Assembly (NCBI GenBank): GCA_037501455.1
Contig: CM074858.1
Span: 97,870,001 to 97,934,000 of the forward strand
DNA: 64,000 bases
Reading direction: 5' to 3'
From: Lantana camara
Lineage: Eukaryota > Streptophyta > Magnoliopsida > Lamiales > Verbenaceae
A program made the position numbers and the translations under genes. The notes beneath the pieces are model-generated. The model searched no databases, was not told where the DNA came from, and was given only the letters and a program-made list of their open reading frames with translations. Positions 44,586 through 56,113 of the stretch are shown here, piece after piece. The number at the start of each line of letters is the position of its first letter. Position 1 is the stretch's first letter.

Positions 44586-47500
44586 TGTGACGCCCGAAAT
44601 AGTGGGCCACCACATCCCTCGCACCTAAACCCGAACCCACATATGAAATAGACTTCCATACATGAGCCCAAATCTAAGTGAACGGGGACCTATACACACA
44701 CACTAGGCTAAACAGGGCTAAGACACTGATAGAGCATGCAAAACAAGGATTAAACAAATATGCGGAAGCAACATACAGGATCCAAATAAGAGCTCATTAA
44801 AAGGCATACATTAACATATATACATTGGCCACACGGCCTAAAAATTACATCAAGTATTCATAATTCTCCAAAATATACAATTCACTTCATATACATATCA
44901 AAGTATCCAAAAGAGAGAAGTATGTATGCAAACTAGATCTAAAATCCAAAAGTATGACTCGACCACGACGTACTTCCCCGTCTAGCTCAAGCCAACCTGC
45001 AAATAAAGGTGGACAAAGAGAGAGTCAGTCTAAACGTGACTGAGCGAGGGGGCTAACGCACACCCACATATATATATATATAGAGCATAACAAATATCAA
45101 AAGGAATGGTCATGAACCGAGCTAAGGTTTTCCATACCAAATCATTTTTCAAAAACTTAACATATATTATATAAGAAAATCCTAATTCGATTTATAATCC
45201 AACAATACATAACATAAACTTATGTCCGGTGAGTACGAATCTAAACCAACTTCTCATAACATATCATAAATATGGAAATCATAAATACCAATCCACCCGC
45301 ATAACCTTCGTGTTTTGGGAGTCAAACCCTCTCCACGTACAATATAAATACATACAGAATCCACGATATGCAATCCCCGATTATCTATCGAGGGCTCAAA
45401 GTACCGCGTCTTCTCAACCTCCAAGAGTCGCATGCAAATACCTCAAATGGAAATCATGCACAGGCTTAACTCGATGGCCCTTGTCATCCCGGGCATCCTT
45501 ACCCACAATTTTCGAGGCCCAACATACAAATCTTACCATATTCCCATATTTCAGGGTATACCTCGCTCATACCGTAACATAAACGTACTAAAGAATTCAA
45601 ATCAAAAGTTTATGTATGTTCATACTTATACTGATTTCATAAACTTAAAGGGAATTCATAAGATCATAAACATATCTTAAACACATATATTTAACTATAT
45701 AATAAGTATATAGTCACATGCGGGGAGATAAAATATCACATAATGGTCATAGGATTCATAACTAAAATAAAATTCCTAAACCTCACCTTGTAGCAAAAAA
45801 GAGATAAAAACCGAGGCCCAAAGGAGCAAACGGACACCTAAACCTCGGGCTCGGTGACTTTCGAAAGAGGCTCTGAAACAAAAGAACACAATACCCGAGA
45901 CTTAGGTTCAATTATGAACCAATTAGATGCCCGACAATGCTCATGAATGCAATGTATGCATATGAAGTGCATAAACGTACCATTTGAAGCATATCGATTC
46001 ATAACTTATGCAAATCATATCAAAATGATCCAAAATTTTAATAAAATTAAATTAACACATGATATAACATGTTAGTATCAAAGATAAATCATAAACGAAG
46101 TAAGGAATTAACAAAACAAACAAATGAAACAAGACCAAAGGAGCAGTCACAACAAAGGGAAGGTAACACGGGAGTGTCACTTCCCAAGCACAAAGCAGTC
46201 ACAACAAAGGGAGGGTGACACGAGAGTGTCACTTCCCCAGCACAATATGAGACACTCCCGTGTCCAAGGTCAGTAGCAAAATCATCCTCAGACACGGGGG
46301 TGTCTCCCCCCTAGTACAAAAGGTGACATCCCTGTGTCTAAGGTCAGTAGCATGACCAACAGATCAAAACTTGGGACACGGGCGTGTCATCTCGGGCACA
46401 CGGGGGTACTGCGTTTTCTCATGGAAAAAAGGCTGTAAATCCCCTGTTATCACATCCATTCCATAGAAAAAACATATAAGAAAGGTAAGGAGAAATTATA
46501 CCACAAAAAGGAAGCACAAAATCATGAAATTTTAGCCCCAAACTTCATGCAAACAAACCAGCAACAAGAAGGTTAGAAATAGACATATATTCCTTCCAAT
46601 TCTTGCAAGAACTCATAAATGTATTAATGGTAACTCATACCTCATCCAACTACCAACAAACAGGTTCATAGATATATAATAAATAAGCCATCAAGATCAT
46701 CATACAAGCCTCATAACTCCAAGAAAGCAAGAAGTGATCATATTCTTGAATTTTCTAACAAACCGTTACTATTCATCAATTAAGCCATATCCAAGGAATT
46801 TCTAATATAAAACATGCTTCATGTAGAGAAAAATGATCACAAGAATAAGTAGATTAAAAATCCATGCTTACCTCTAAGGTTGGAGCAAGAAATAGCTTAG
46901 TCTTGAGCTTAATGGACACAAGAATGGAGGTTTGGCTTTGTGGCTTCTTCTTCCTTCTTTGCTGGCCTTATAGTTCAAATGGAATGCAGCAAAAGGGAAG
47001 AGAGATGGCTTTTGGTTGAGTCTAGGGTCAAAGAAGTACAAGAGATAGGTTTAATAGCTCCAAATTAGGTCATATGGGGGGTATTAGGTACGCGTGGTTG
47101 AAATTTGCGGCGTCGGGGGGTCGAAACGGCATCGAAAAAATTACAAGGCTTGTTCTATTGGATTCAAATAATCAATTTGAGTCGAAAGAAAAAAACGGAA
47201 CTCGAATCGGAGTTCCCGAGCTCAAGTTATGAACAAATGACTCAAGGGTGGCCAATTTGCAAAAAGGCCCAAAACTTTGAATAAAAGTTCAGTTGAGTCC
47301 ACTTAAGTTCAAACAAGTCCAAATCAAATTAAAATCATACAATTAAGTCCTAAAATCATATAATCTATGTAATTCATGAAATTATTATGCTCGGGATTCA
47401 AATTCATAATTCACAAATTCTCAAATCATGAGAATCCAAATCATACGTTCAAGTAGGAAAACTCTTATCAAATATTTCAAATAATTCATATATGAATTGA

Positions 47501-47606
47501 ATAAAGAAATAGAATTCAAATATAAATGCATCAATTAATATGAAAATATGGAAATTAAACTCACACGTGGCATAAACCTGTATGTGCAAACAGACAGGAT
47601 GTCACA
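44586..47606 (-). repeat. Tekay-like 3' LTR
   Basis: 3021 bp. On the plus strand it starts TGTGACGCCCG and ends GATGTCACA. It contains the palindrome array at 46163-46388 and a ~50-bp direct repeat around it (GCAGTCACAACAAAGGGA twice). It has no coding sequence. Confidence 0.88.
46163..46388. repeat. Array of six GACAC-N4-GTGTC palindromes in the Tekay-like LTR
   Basis: Near-perfect inverted repeats at 46163-46180, 46215-46232, 46251-46264, 46291-46304, 46325-46338 and 46375-46388, for example GTGACACGAGAGTGTCAC and GACACGGGCGTGTC. The other LTR has decayed versions at about 58970-59150. Confidence 0.9.
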
Positions 47607-47620
47607 ACCTCTCCCCCTTC
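47607..47620 (-). other. Tekay-like polypurine tract
   Basis: GAAGGGGGAGAGGT on the minus strand next to the LTR. Confidence 0.82.
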
Positions 47621-47640
47621 GGAGAACCTGGTCCCTAGGT

Positions 47641-49099
47641 TCACGCCTCGGCACTGAACAACTCCGGGTACAAACTTCTCATCTTCTCCTCAGTCTCCCA
47701 AGTAGACTCTTCGACCTTCTGATCTCTCCAAAGAACTCTGATCAATTGAATCCGCCGGTTCCTTAACTCTTGCATCCTCCAGTCCTGAATTGCAACCGGG
47801 TGCTTTACTATCGTCAAGTCCGGCTCTAGTTGCACCTCTTCAATAGGGAGAACGGTTTCCTTATCAGGATAGTGCTTGTGAAATTGAGAAACGTGAAACA
47901 CGTTATATATCCCAGCCAAACTCGACGGTAGGTCCAACCTATACGCCGTCTCGCCAATCCTATCCAAGATCTCAAGCTTTCCACCTTTACCTATTCGAGT
48001 GAAACCCTTACTAGGAGATGCTTTTAAAAAGACTCGATCTTCGAATTCGAACTCCAAAGGCCTTCTTCTCATATCGGCACAGCTCTTCTGACGAGCCTGA
48101 GCTACCTTCATCCGTTGCCGGATCTTGTGAACCCTCTCAATGGTATCTACAATAGTTTCCTCAAGCTCCGCTCTATCGAGCTTATCTTCTTCGGTCCACC
48201 TCCAATCCTCAATATCCCAAAATAGAGGAGACCTACACTTTCTCTAATAAAGTGCCTTATACGGAGCCATCTTGATCGAAGCTTGGAAACTGTTATTATA
48301 GGCAAAACTCAACCAAAGGTAGATGCTCGTCCCACTTGTCTTGGAAATACAAAGCACATGCACTAAGCATATCCTCTAAGTACTAAATTAACATTTCAGA
48401 TTGTCCGTCTGTTTGAGGATGTGAGGCGGTGCTAAACTTGAGCTGGGTGCCTAAAAACTTCTGAAGATTCTGCCAAAAGATCGAAGTGAACCTCAGATCT
48501 CGGTCCGAACCAATACTAGTCGAAACTCCATGTAACCTGACGATCTCTCTTCAATACAACTCGGCTAGCTTTGGTTCCTTGTCGGATATCCGAACCTTGA
48601 GAAAATGGATTTACTTAGGTAATCTATCAACAATCACCCATATTCCATCATACCCTCCTTTAACTCTTGGCAAGCAGAACACGAAGTCCATTGTCACTTG
48701 CTCCCACTTCCATACGGGAATAGGAATCGGTTAGATAGTTCCTCCCGGCTTCTGGTGCTCTGCTTTCACCCTTTGACATGTCAGACATTGCTTCACGAAA
48801 TTCACGACATCTCTTTTCATGCCACTCCACCAGAACTTCTCTTTCAAGTCCCGATACATCTTGGTACCTCCCGGATGGATAGAATAGCCTGAACGATGTG
48901 CCTCCTCAAGTATAAGTCTCTTGAACTCTTCTGGGACACATACTCTTACTTTGAACCTCAACACACCCGAATCATCAACCCTGAACTTAGAATTCGGATT
49001 AACTCTTGATCGGGCTACCAATTTCTGAATCTCTGCATCCGAAGCTTGAGCTTCCAACAATAGATGTTTCAAATCTGGCTTAACCGTGAGATTAGCCAA
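47641..49099 (-). pseudogene. Tekay-like integrase with C-terminal chromodomain
   Basis: From 49099 the zinc-binding part reads EAHRSGYSIHPGGTKMYRDL and CLTCQRVKAEHQKPGG. Between 48730 and 48120 the core survives in broken frames: SDRDLRFTS (Asp) and [10 protein letters not shown] (Glu), with several stops. From 48111 a clean stretch has RRRPLEFEFEDRVFLK, GKGGKLEILDRIGETAYRLD and FHVSQFHKHYPD. Last is the chromodomain-like LIRVLWRDQKVEESTWETEE, ending PELF. Chromodomains steer insertion to modified histones. It is non-functional because of stops. Confidence 0.88.
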
Positions 49100-50274
49100 C
49101 CAAGTCCTTCAAACCAAAACCTCTGAACCCGGACTCGAAAAACCAGCTTCCAAACTAGCCATACTCACCTTCCTACTCAACGCATCGGCTACCACATTGG
49201 CTTTACCGGAGTGGTACTGGATTGTACAATCATAATCCTCTAGAAACTCCACCCAACGCCTCTATCTCACATTCAAATCGGATTTGATGATTGTGGAACA
49301 CCTCAAAAGTTGCACCGTAAAGATAGTGTCGCCGCTTCATCAAAGCATATACAACGGCGGCCAATTCAAGGTCATGAGTAGGGTAATTCTTCTCATGCTC
49401 CTTTAACTTTCTCGAAGCATAAGCTACCATTCTACATTCTGCATTAAAATACATTTGAGACCTTCCTTGGAGCATCTGTGTACACTACATAACCCTCGGT
49501 ACCCTCGGGTAGTGAAGAACCGGTGCCGAAGTCAATCTCACCTTCAAAGTTTGGAAACTCACCTCGCACTTGTCATCGCATTCAAATCGTACCTCTTAGT
49601 TAATCGGATCAACGGAGTGGCAATCGTAGAGAAGTCCTTAACGAAGCTTCGATAATACCCTGCTAACCCAAGAAAACTTCTAATCTCTTTGGCATTTGTA
49701 GATCTTTCCCAATAAAGCATGATCTCAATCTTAGATGGATCAACCTCAACTCCATTGCCTGAAATTATATGGCCTAGGAATATAACACTGTCGATCCAAA
49801 ATTCACACTTGTTGAACTTTGCATAGAGCTTGTGTTCCCTTAGTGCTTCCAAGACGATTCAGAGATACTGTGCATGCTCTTTGGTAGACCTCGAATACAC
49901 CAAGATGTCGTTTATTAAGATCACCATGAACTTATTGAGAAAAGGTTTGAACACGCGGTGCACCATGTCCATGAACATAGTTGGGGCATTAGTCAACCCA
50001 AACAACATCACAACGAACATAAAATGTCCTTACCAAGTATTGAACTCGGTCTTTGGAATATCCTCTTCCCTGATACGCAGCTGATAGTAACCCTGTCTCA
50101 AATCTAACTTGGAGTATAACTTGGAACCTTGCAGAATATCGAACAACTCCTCGATGTGAGGTAAAGGATATTTGTTCTTTACGGTCATCCGGTTCAACTT
50201 GCAGTAATCAATGCACATCCGTAACGTTCCATCCTTCTTCTTTACAAACAAAAAGAGAGCACCCCACGGAGAAG
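49100..50274 (-). pseudogene. Tekay-like reverse transcriptase (C-part) and RNase H
   Basis: From the MULE junction, [35 protein letters not shown] and [14 protein letters not shown] mark the RT. A stop falls near 50030. The catalytic box then reads ILINDILVYS, with Asn for the first Asp. KCEFWIDSVIFLGHIIS and IRSFLGLAGYYRSFVKDFS follow. RNase H fragments ([31 protein letters not shown]) sit at 49230-49475. Multiple frameshifts and stops. Confidence 0.88.
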
Positions 50275-50931
50275 GGGTTTTTTTGCACTGAGGCCCCTTG
50301 TGGTTTGGCGAATGTTCAAATAAAACCCTGTAGTATAAAATATATCTTAAAAACCCCTAAGGTTTCAAAAACTGTACACTCAGAACCTTGAACCCCGTGA
50401 GTGTACAGCAGGCGCCTTCATTGCGGCTTGGATTCCATTTTTGACGAATAATTGACCCCGAAATATCTTTTTTACCCCTGTACAACACCTTAAGTCAATT
50501 GACATTAAATAATTATTATCTATGTGACCCAAAAAACCGTGTGTTTTAAAAAATTTACTAATAAAACCTTAACCACTAAAATAAATGTCACCACCAACCA
50601 TTAAAGTCAATACACTCCCATTAATTAAGTCATTGCACACATATCTACAACCAACCTTTTTGAACCGAAAAGCAATATATTAAAGCCAACCATGGCTAAT
50701 GGTATTATATGGAATTACGCAACATGTTCAGGAAACAAAAAAAACCAAACACATGTTCAAATTTTGACACCAACAAGATAAGGATCACAGGCTGTCCACC
50801 CAAAAAGCTGGTCCCCCTAAAAAAGTGGTGACAACCCAACAAACTTCACCAGTTTCAACATAATTAACAAAGGAGATAAAGTTTCATGCTGTACATCAAA
50901 AGCATTCAAATATTTCCACATCTGAATCCCT
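50275..50931. other. MULE 3' non-coding end
   Basis: Low-complexity, AT-rich end of the MULE with AACCCTGTAGT- and AACCCCTAAGGTTT-like blocks near its terminus. No coding sequence. Confidence 0.6.
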
Positions 50932-51285
50932 CTAGGTCTTCCATATCCTTGCCGGCCTCTTCTCTTTTGACCTATCTCTTATATTCTGAAGCACTTGAGT
51001 CACAGATGGTATTCTAACTCGTTGCTTCTGTGGAGCAGTAACTGATGAAGAAGAAGATGGTGCATAAGGTTGTGCAGCTAACGAAGAAGCTAGTACAGAA
51101 GCTGTTGGCCCTTCATTCTGGTCTGAAGCAGGAACTACTGCAGGTCTTGGTGGCTGAGGTCTAGGTGCTAGAACAGAAATTCTTCCAGATCTCGAAGATG
51201 CAGATTGACTACGAGTAGATCTAACAGAACAAATAGAACCTGGAGGGATTCCTGGTGCACTTTCCTGCTGCATAAATATGTGCAA
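50932..51285 (-). pseudogene. MULE transposase C-terminal exon
   Basis: A 117-codon open frame rich in Pro, Ser and Ala (APRPQPPRPAVVPA), then RVRIPSVTQVLQNIRDRSKE and a basic end. It follows the CCHC exon after a gap with intron-like sequence (51290-51450) and is probably the disordered C-terminus of the transposase. No domain recognised; the assignment rests on position and strand. Confidence 0.55.
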
Positions 51286-51454
51286 GGTAAAATATAAAAT
51301 CTAGTAACATAAAGAACATATAATTAGCATTCAAGCATATTTAAATAAATATAACTTGATTTGACTGACTGTTAGAGTTTGAGGAATCTGGAACTACCGG
51401 TCTAGGTGGTGCAACTCCCTGCAATGAACAAAGTTAGAATAATTAGATACAAAT

Positions 51455-51973
51455 TCATAGTGTTTGTAGAGAAATAAAATCAAATTTAATGTAACTTACT
51501 GTGTGGAATTTAGATCTTGGATGAGTGGGATTTTTACAAGAACGTTTGTTATGGCCTAAAATAAGGCAATTGCTACATGTAGTAGTCAATCCTTTTCTTG
51601 TCCCACTGTGGCCACCTTCATCTGCACCGAATCTTCTTTTCTTTTTTGACCTCCCCATTTTTCTTGTAAATTCAAGTGCTTTCAATGGTTCCCAAGGAGT
51701 CTTTATGTACTGCCTCTTTCCTGGGACTCCATGGATCATGTGTTTATAGACAGAGAGGTAGGTCTCCTTGTTGTAGCAATCATGGATGAAGTCCTCATTC
51801 TGCAGTCTTTTTTTTACAATAGCTGAGTATGCATGCTTGCATGGGTAACCTGTCAGCTGAAACATCCTACATGTGCAGGTTCTCTTGTCAAGGTTTACAA
51901 CATAATTATCACCATCATCCTCAACCTGGAACTCCAATTGACCACACCATATTGTGAAGCAGGTCCTTGCCAA
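51455..51973 (-). pseudogene. MULE transposase: SWIM zinc finger and CCHC knuckle
   Basis: YVVNLDKRTCTCRMFQLTGY followed by PCKHAYSAI is a SWIM finger (CxC...CxH), which follows the catalytic core in MURA proteins. A basic stretch (MGRSKKKRRFG) and a CSNCLILGHNKRSC knuckle (Cx2Cx4Hx4C) come next. It is in frame with the upstream core but separated by a TAA at 51980-51982. The frame's end at about 51455 is followed by a probable intron. Confidence 0.9.
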
Positions 51974-51979
51974 TTCAGA

Positions 51980-53190
51980 TTACTTTCTTACCTTAATCAT
52001 AACATTTGGGCAAATCTTCCCAACATAATTTTCCATTCCAGCCTTCTTAATTTGAATTCTTTGCATCAGTCTGTTTCTTATACACTCAAACATAGAAACC
52101 ACAGGCAAGTCTCTAGCAGATAATATCATGTTGTTAAAGGACTCAAAAATATTGTTCACAAGTATTTCAGACTTACAAGTGGTCGTGAAGTGAGATCTTG
52201 CCCAATGTTCAGGTGGAATACTTGAAAGCCAGTCATATGGTGTTTGTCTCTGTAAAGATTCCCCTGAGCTTGCTCTTTCAATTTCTTTCATAACTGAATT
52301 CCATTCTTCTTTGGTTCCCACAGATGTAGCCTTTCAAAACAGCCTCATGAGGTCTTGACTCTTCCATTTGGCAAAGAAATTATGGTACAAATGCCTTAGA
52401 CAGAATTTGTGTTCACTACCTGGGCGTACTTGACTCACAGCATCCAATAATCCCTTCTGCCTATCTGAAATGAATGTCCATCTGTCTTCTCCCAGTCCAC
52501 CTATTTCCAGCAACAACTCTTCCAAAAACCAAACCCAATTCTCTTTGTTCTCAACTCTTACATATGACATAGCAATGGGGTAGATACTGTCATTACCATC
52601 CTTAGCTATTGTAGCTAGTAGTTGTCCCCCAAACACGGTTTTGATGAAGCATCCATCTAGACCAATGAGTGGTCTACAGCCCTCCAAGAACCCATCAACC
52701 ATTGGTTTCAAGGAAAAAAATATTTTCTCAAACCTTGGAGGATTTGAACCCTCTTCTTTCTTCAACAGCAGTTTGCTTCTGGGGTTTTTATCCCTCACAG
52801 TTTCACAGTAATCCCACAATAGTTCAAACTCCTTGCCATGATCTCCCTCAATTAAACCCCTAGCAAACCTTTTTATACGTATGGCTACATTGTAAGTCAC
52901 ATCAACTCCAAGCTTTCTCCTGATGACTCTTCTAAATGGTTCCACTCCAATATCCATATTGTCCTTGATGTAGTACAATAGCTTCTCACCAATGTAGGAT
53001 GAACTACACCTGAAGTTCTCACTGCTTCTTGCATAATTGTGTTTCCCTTTTAGTGTTTTAATCTAGAACTCATCCTTTCCTTGAATGCAAGAAGCATGAA
53101 TCCTCCAATTGCAGTTTTCATTGGCATAAACTGTTGTGACTCTTATCTTCTCACTTTTCTCAAAATCCCAAACATATCCCTTCCATATGC
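51980..53190 (-). pseudogene. MULE transposase: MuDR DNA-binding region and catalytic core
   Basis: MURA-type transposase. At 53190-52980 the MuDR-like DNA-binding text (NCNWRIHASCIQGKDEF, IKTLKGKHNYAR) has stops. The core (52978-52334) has GLIEGDHGKEFELL, LIGLDGCFIKTVFGGQL (first Asp), YPIAMSYVRVENKENWVWFL and WTFISDRQKGL (second Asp). The CLRHLYHNFFAKW C/D-x2-H motif follows. A TGA at 52334-52336 interrupts it, after which the frame continues through SSIPPEHWARSHF and LVNNIFESFNNMI (catalytic Glu). It cuts and inserts the element in the nucleus. At least three in-frame stops. Confidence 0.92.
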
Positions 53191-53191
53191 T

Positions 53192-53860
53192 TCAGTCTAT
53201 CAAAACCTTCTTGTATGAGTCAACAGTATCAAATGTATACCCCATTGAAGGTTTGAATTTCTTCACACAATCCCCATCTCTCCAGTGTGGATATCTGGGA
53301 TTGCCCTCATCATCTGACAAAGGAGCCTGATCAAAATTCCTGCCATCATCAGGCTCACTATACCAATCTTCTTGCTCAACTCCATCTTCTTCATCACTGA
53401 CCACCATAGTCATCTTCTCTCGTGCTCTTTCTCTCATTTTCTGCAGCTTTGCTTTTCTAGCAGCTCGAGTCCTATTCCTTGGTGCAAATATGTCATTATC
53501 TGAACTGTCTTCAATCTCATTGTAAAAGTCACTTTCTTCAATGTAATCCTCATCCTAAGAATTAGAAACATCTGAACTGTTTTCATAACCATCTCCTGCA
53601 GGATTGCCTTCAGGATCAGGCTCTGTTGCTTCTCTCCCCTTCTCTCTAGACTCTGGTTGTTTTTTCTTCCCTTTCTCCCTAGAAGTTGTTGGTTGTTTCT
53701 TCTTCCCTTTGCCCCTAATGTTCCTTGACTGTGTCTGCTTTCCTTTGGTGTATGGTTGCTGAACAGTTTGAGGCTCTTCATGGATTGCATCATGTTCAGC
53801 TTCATGGAAACATAAATCCTCACCAAGATTTATGTTAATTGCTCATGAAGGAATGCATAC
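53192..53860 (-). pseudogene. MULE transposase: acidic/basic linker exon
   Basis: Upstream of the DNA-binding part. Lys/Gln-rich repeats (GKKKQP- and GRKNNQ-like, depending on frame) at 53640-53760 are followed by an acidic stretch at 53500-53560 with a TAG. Then come KLQKMRERAREKMTMVVSDE and YSEPDDGRNFDQAPLSDDEG, and the conserved FKPSMGYTFDTVDSYKKV start of the MuDR domain. A frame change between 53437 and 53434 separates the two halves. Confidence 0.75.
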
Positions 53861-54080
53861 CGATCATCATCTTCTTCATGTTGATCATGATCCATGTTTG
53901 AAGTCTGCACATGAAGATCATACACTTAGACAATAATACAACTGTTAATATTTAATGTATATCAGTTACTTGTTTTAAAAAACAGAGTTTCATACCTCAT
54001 TGAGATTTGAAGTTGTCACAGCTTCATCATTCAGGTTGGAAGTGTCTCCAACATCCTGATTCACAATAGAAGGTTGTACA

Positions 54081-54414
54081 TAGGGATGTAAACAAGTGAG
54101 CCAGCTCACGAGCTTTCACGAGCCGAGCCCGGACCCAAGCCCTTTTGTTTTAGGCTCGTGGCTCACGAGCCAATATTTTTAATTAAAAATAAATAAATAT
54201 TAATTTTTATAAATAAAAATACTTAAATAATATATAATATTATATATATATATATACTTATTTTTATATATAAATATATTTAAATATTAAAAATAATTAT
54301 TTTTAAATTAAAAAAACATATTCCCATGAAGCTTGAGCCGAGCCCAACCACTCACGAGCCGAGCTCGAGCCAAGAAAAAAGGCTAAGGCTTGGCTCGCCT
54401 CGTTTACATCCCTA
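54081..54414. mobile_element. hAT-type MITE in the MULE
   Basis: 334 bp with terminal inverted repeat TAGGGATGTAAAC and a perfect 8-bp duplication GTTGTACA (54073-54080 and 54415-54422). Subterminal GCTCACGAGC- and GGCTCG-type repeats are on both sides of an AT-rich core. No coding sequence. Confidence 0.93.
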
Positions 54415-54422
54415 GTTGTACA

Positions 54423-54650
54423 ACATGATCATGAACCATGTTTGAAGTCTGCACATGAACATCATACAATTAGCAAAAATACAGCTGGTAATATTCAATG
54501 TATCTCAATTATTTAAATTAAGAGTGTTGTTGTTTTAAAAACCAGAGTTTCATACCTCATTCAGATTTGAAGATGTCACAGCTTCATCATTCAGGTTGGA
54601 AGTGTCTTCAACATCCTGATTCACAATAGAAGGTTGTACAACATGATCAT
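54423..54650 (-). other. MULE duplicated exon, second copy
   Basis: Best-preserved copy of the duplicated unit. The exon encodes a short acidic peptide (NQDVEDTSNLNDEAVTSSNL-like) between consensus GCAG and GTATGA splice sites. Confidence 0.6.
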
Positions 54651-54766
54651 GATCCATGTTTGAAGTCTGCATATGAACACCATACAATTAGCAAAAATGC
54701 AATTGCTAATATTCAATGTATGTGAAGTACTTATGTTTAAATATATAATGATTTTAAAGTAAATTA

Positions 54767-55410
54767 TTATACCTCATTCACCACAGAAAGTTGGACAAGC
54801 TCCTGCACCTGAGTTAGATCAGGCTCATCTTGGGATTGAGTAACCAATCTCATAACCTCTTCCGTAGTTCTTTTTCTTCTGGTTGATGTTTGAGACTCAT
54901 TGGAATCTGCATTTTGAGGTTCAACAGGTTCTACAACAAGCTCTGGTGCTTGCTGAGGTGGTGGCCAGCCAGGGAATGTTAAAAACTTGATAGTTTCAGG
55001 CTTTTCACCATCTCTCTCTTGACTTAACTCAACAACAGTTCCATCCGCCTCAAATGCAGCATGAATATCATCATATTCTCTCACAGAGTACAACAAACTT
55101 CATTTGAAACTGGGTGTGTGTTTTGTATCTCCACAAAGGACCAAGTACCCCAAATATGCTGTACTACATGCTCATCTGTCGTCGGAAGCGAAGGGTGTTT
55201 GTAATAGAAAGTGACACAACTCCCCTTTCCACCAGCAGCCCTATACATATCCCATATCCCTTTCCAATCTAAATAATCTAGATCATACTTCCCAACATAC
55301 ACCTTTATCCCATTGACATACATTAGTGCACCGCTTCGAACCATAGACCATTCACCACTAATATGCATGTACATTTTTTTTATAGGACCACTATCATCAT
55401 CCTCCTCCAT
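54767..55410 (-). pseudogene. MULE transposase N-terminal exon (PB1-like)
   Basis: The likely start is the ATG at 55408-55410 (MEEDDDSGPIKKMYMHISGE). It leads to GIKVYVGKYDLDYLDWKGIW and CVTFYYKHPSLPTTDEHVVQ, which resembles the PB1-like N-terminal domain common to plant MULE proteins. Near 55081-55096 the frame changes, and EYDDIHAAFEADGTVVELSQ and STRRKRTTEEVMRLVTQ continue in the other frame to a GT donor at about 54770. A splice or a one-base indel could explain the change. Confidence 0.7.
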
Positions 55411-56113
55411 TCTGTAAAAGGCACAAAAAAATTGAGATTTAGGAATACCAACATAGAGCCATGCCCAATATCTATACAAAATCATAAAATAAACTAAGTT
55501 GTACCATAAACCCCTCACTGCTTCAAGCATTTCGGAAAATTAGAAATTTCAGTCAAATAAGCTAATGTATACGGAACCCAAACCCTAGATTTATCAAACA
55601 AGTCAACAAATACACGATATAACAGTATTGTAGCAAGCTATTCAATGGTGTACCCCCCCTCCCCCCCCCCAAAAAAAAAAATCGCGCAAAAGAGGTGTAA
55701 ATGTGATACAAGACCCTATAATCGCGACATCACTGAGCAAGAAAAAAAGCGAACCTCGATGGTGCGTACAATCTCTCTTCTCCAAACGGTTGTACAATGT
55801 GGGAAATAGTTTTCTAATTCAAGCCCTAGCTCTCAGATTCTCTCCCTCTTCATTTCCCGCTCACTCTGCAACAGAAGCTGTAAAATGTGATTTTGATTTT
55901 CAATTAGGTTAACAATGGGTGAAATAGGGTTAAAACACTGGTCGTTTTGTCAAAGGACAATTCCGGTTTTTCACCTCCAAAACGTGCCAGAATCATAACA
56001 GGGGGGACGGTGACTAGGAGTTTAAAACCATGAGGTTTTTTGTGTGATTTTCCAAAACTCAGGGTTTTTTTCCTCCACTTCTGAAAACCACAGGTTTTTT
56101 TGTTCATATAGCT
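55411..56113. other. MULE 5' region
   Basis: Promoter-side sequence of the MULE, including a C-run joined to an A-run (about 55651-55681). The terminal ~150 bp carry AAAACC(C)-rich blocks. No gene seen. Confidence 0.6.

Larger units (their letters stand above)
53875..54720 (-). repeat. Tandemly duplicated MULE exon-intron unit
   Basis: A ~225-bp unit holding a ~110-bp exon and its intron occurs at 53875-54080 and 54423-54650, and partly at 54651-54720. The exon runs from a GCAG acceptor at TTCAAACATGGATCATGATC to AATGAG/GTATGA. The hAT MITE separates the first two copies. Amplification of a coding exon inside the transposase gene is the simplest reading. Confidence 0.8.
50275..56113 (-). mobile_element. 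Mutator-like element (MULE) inserted in the Tekay-like RT
   Basis: A 5.8 kb element on the minus strand flanked by CCACGGAGAAG (50264-50274 and 56114-56124); 9 to 11 bp duplications are usual for MULEs. It interrupts the conserved RT text [17 protein letters not shown] at a single codon. It encodes a MURA-type transposase with PB1-like N-part, MuDR DNA-binding, MULE core, SWIM and CCHC domains. The ends share only short inverted similarity (TGTGGTTT near each), so it lacks long TIRs. A hAT-type MITE is nested at 54081-54414. Several in-frame stops disable it. Confidence 0.9.
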
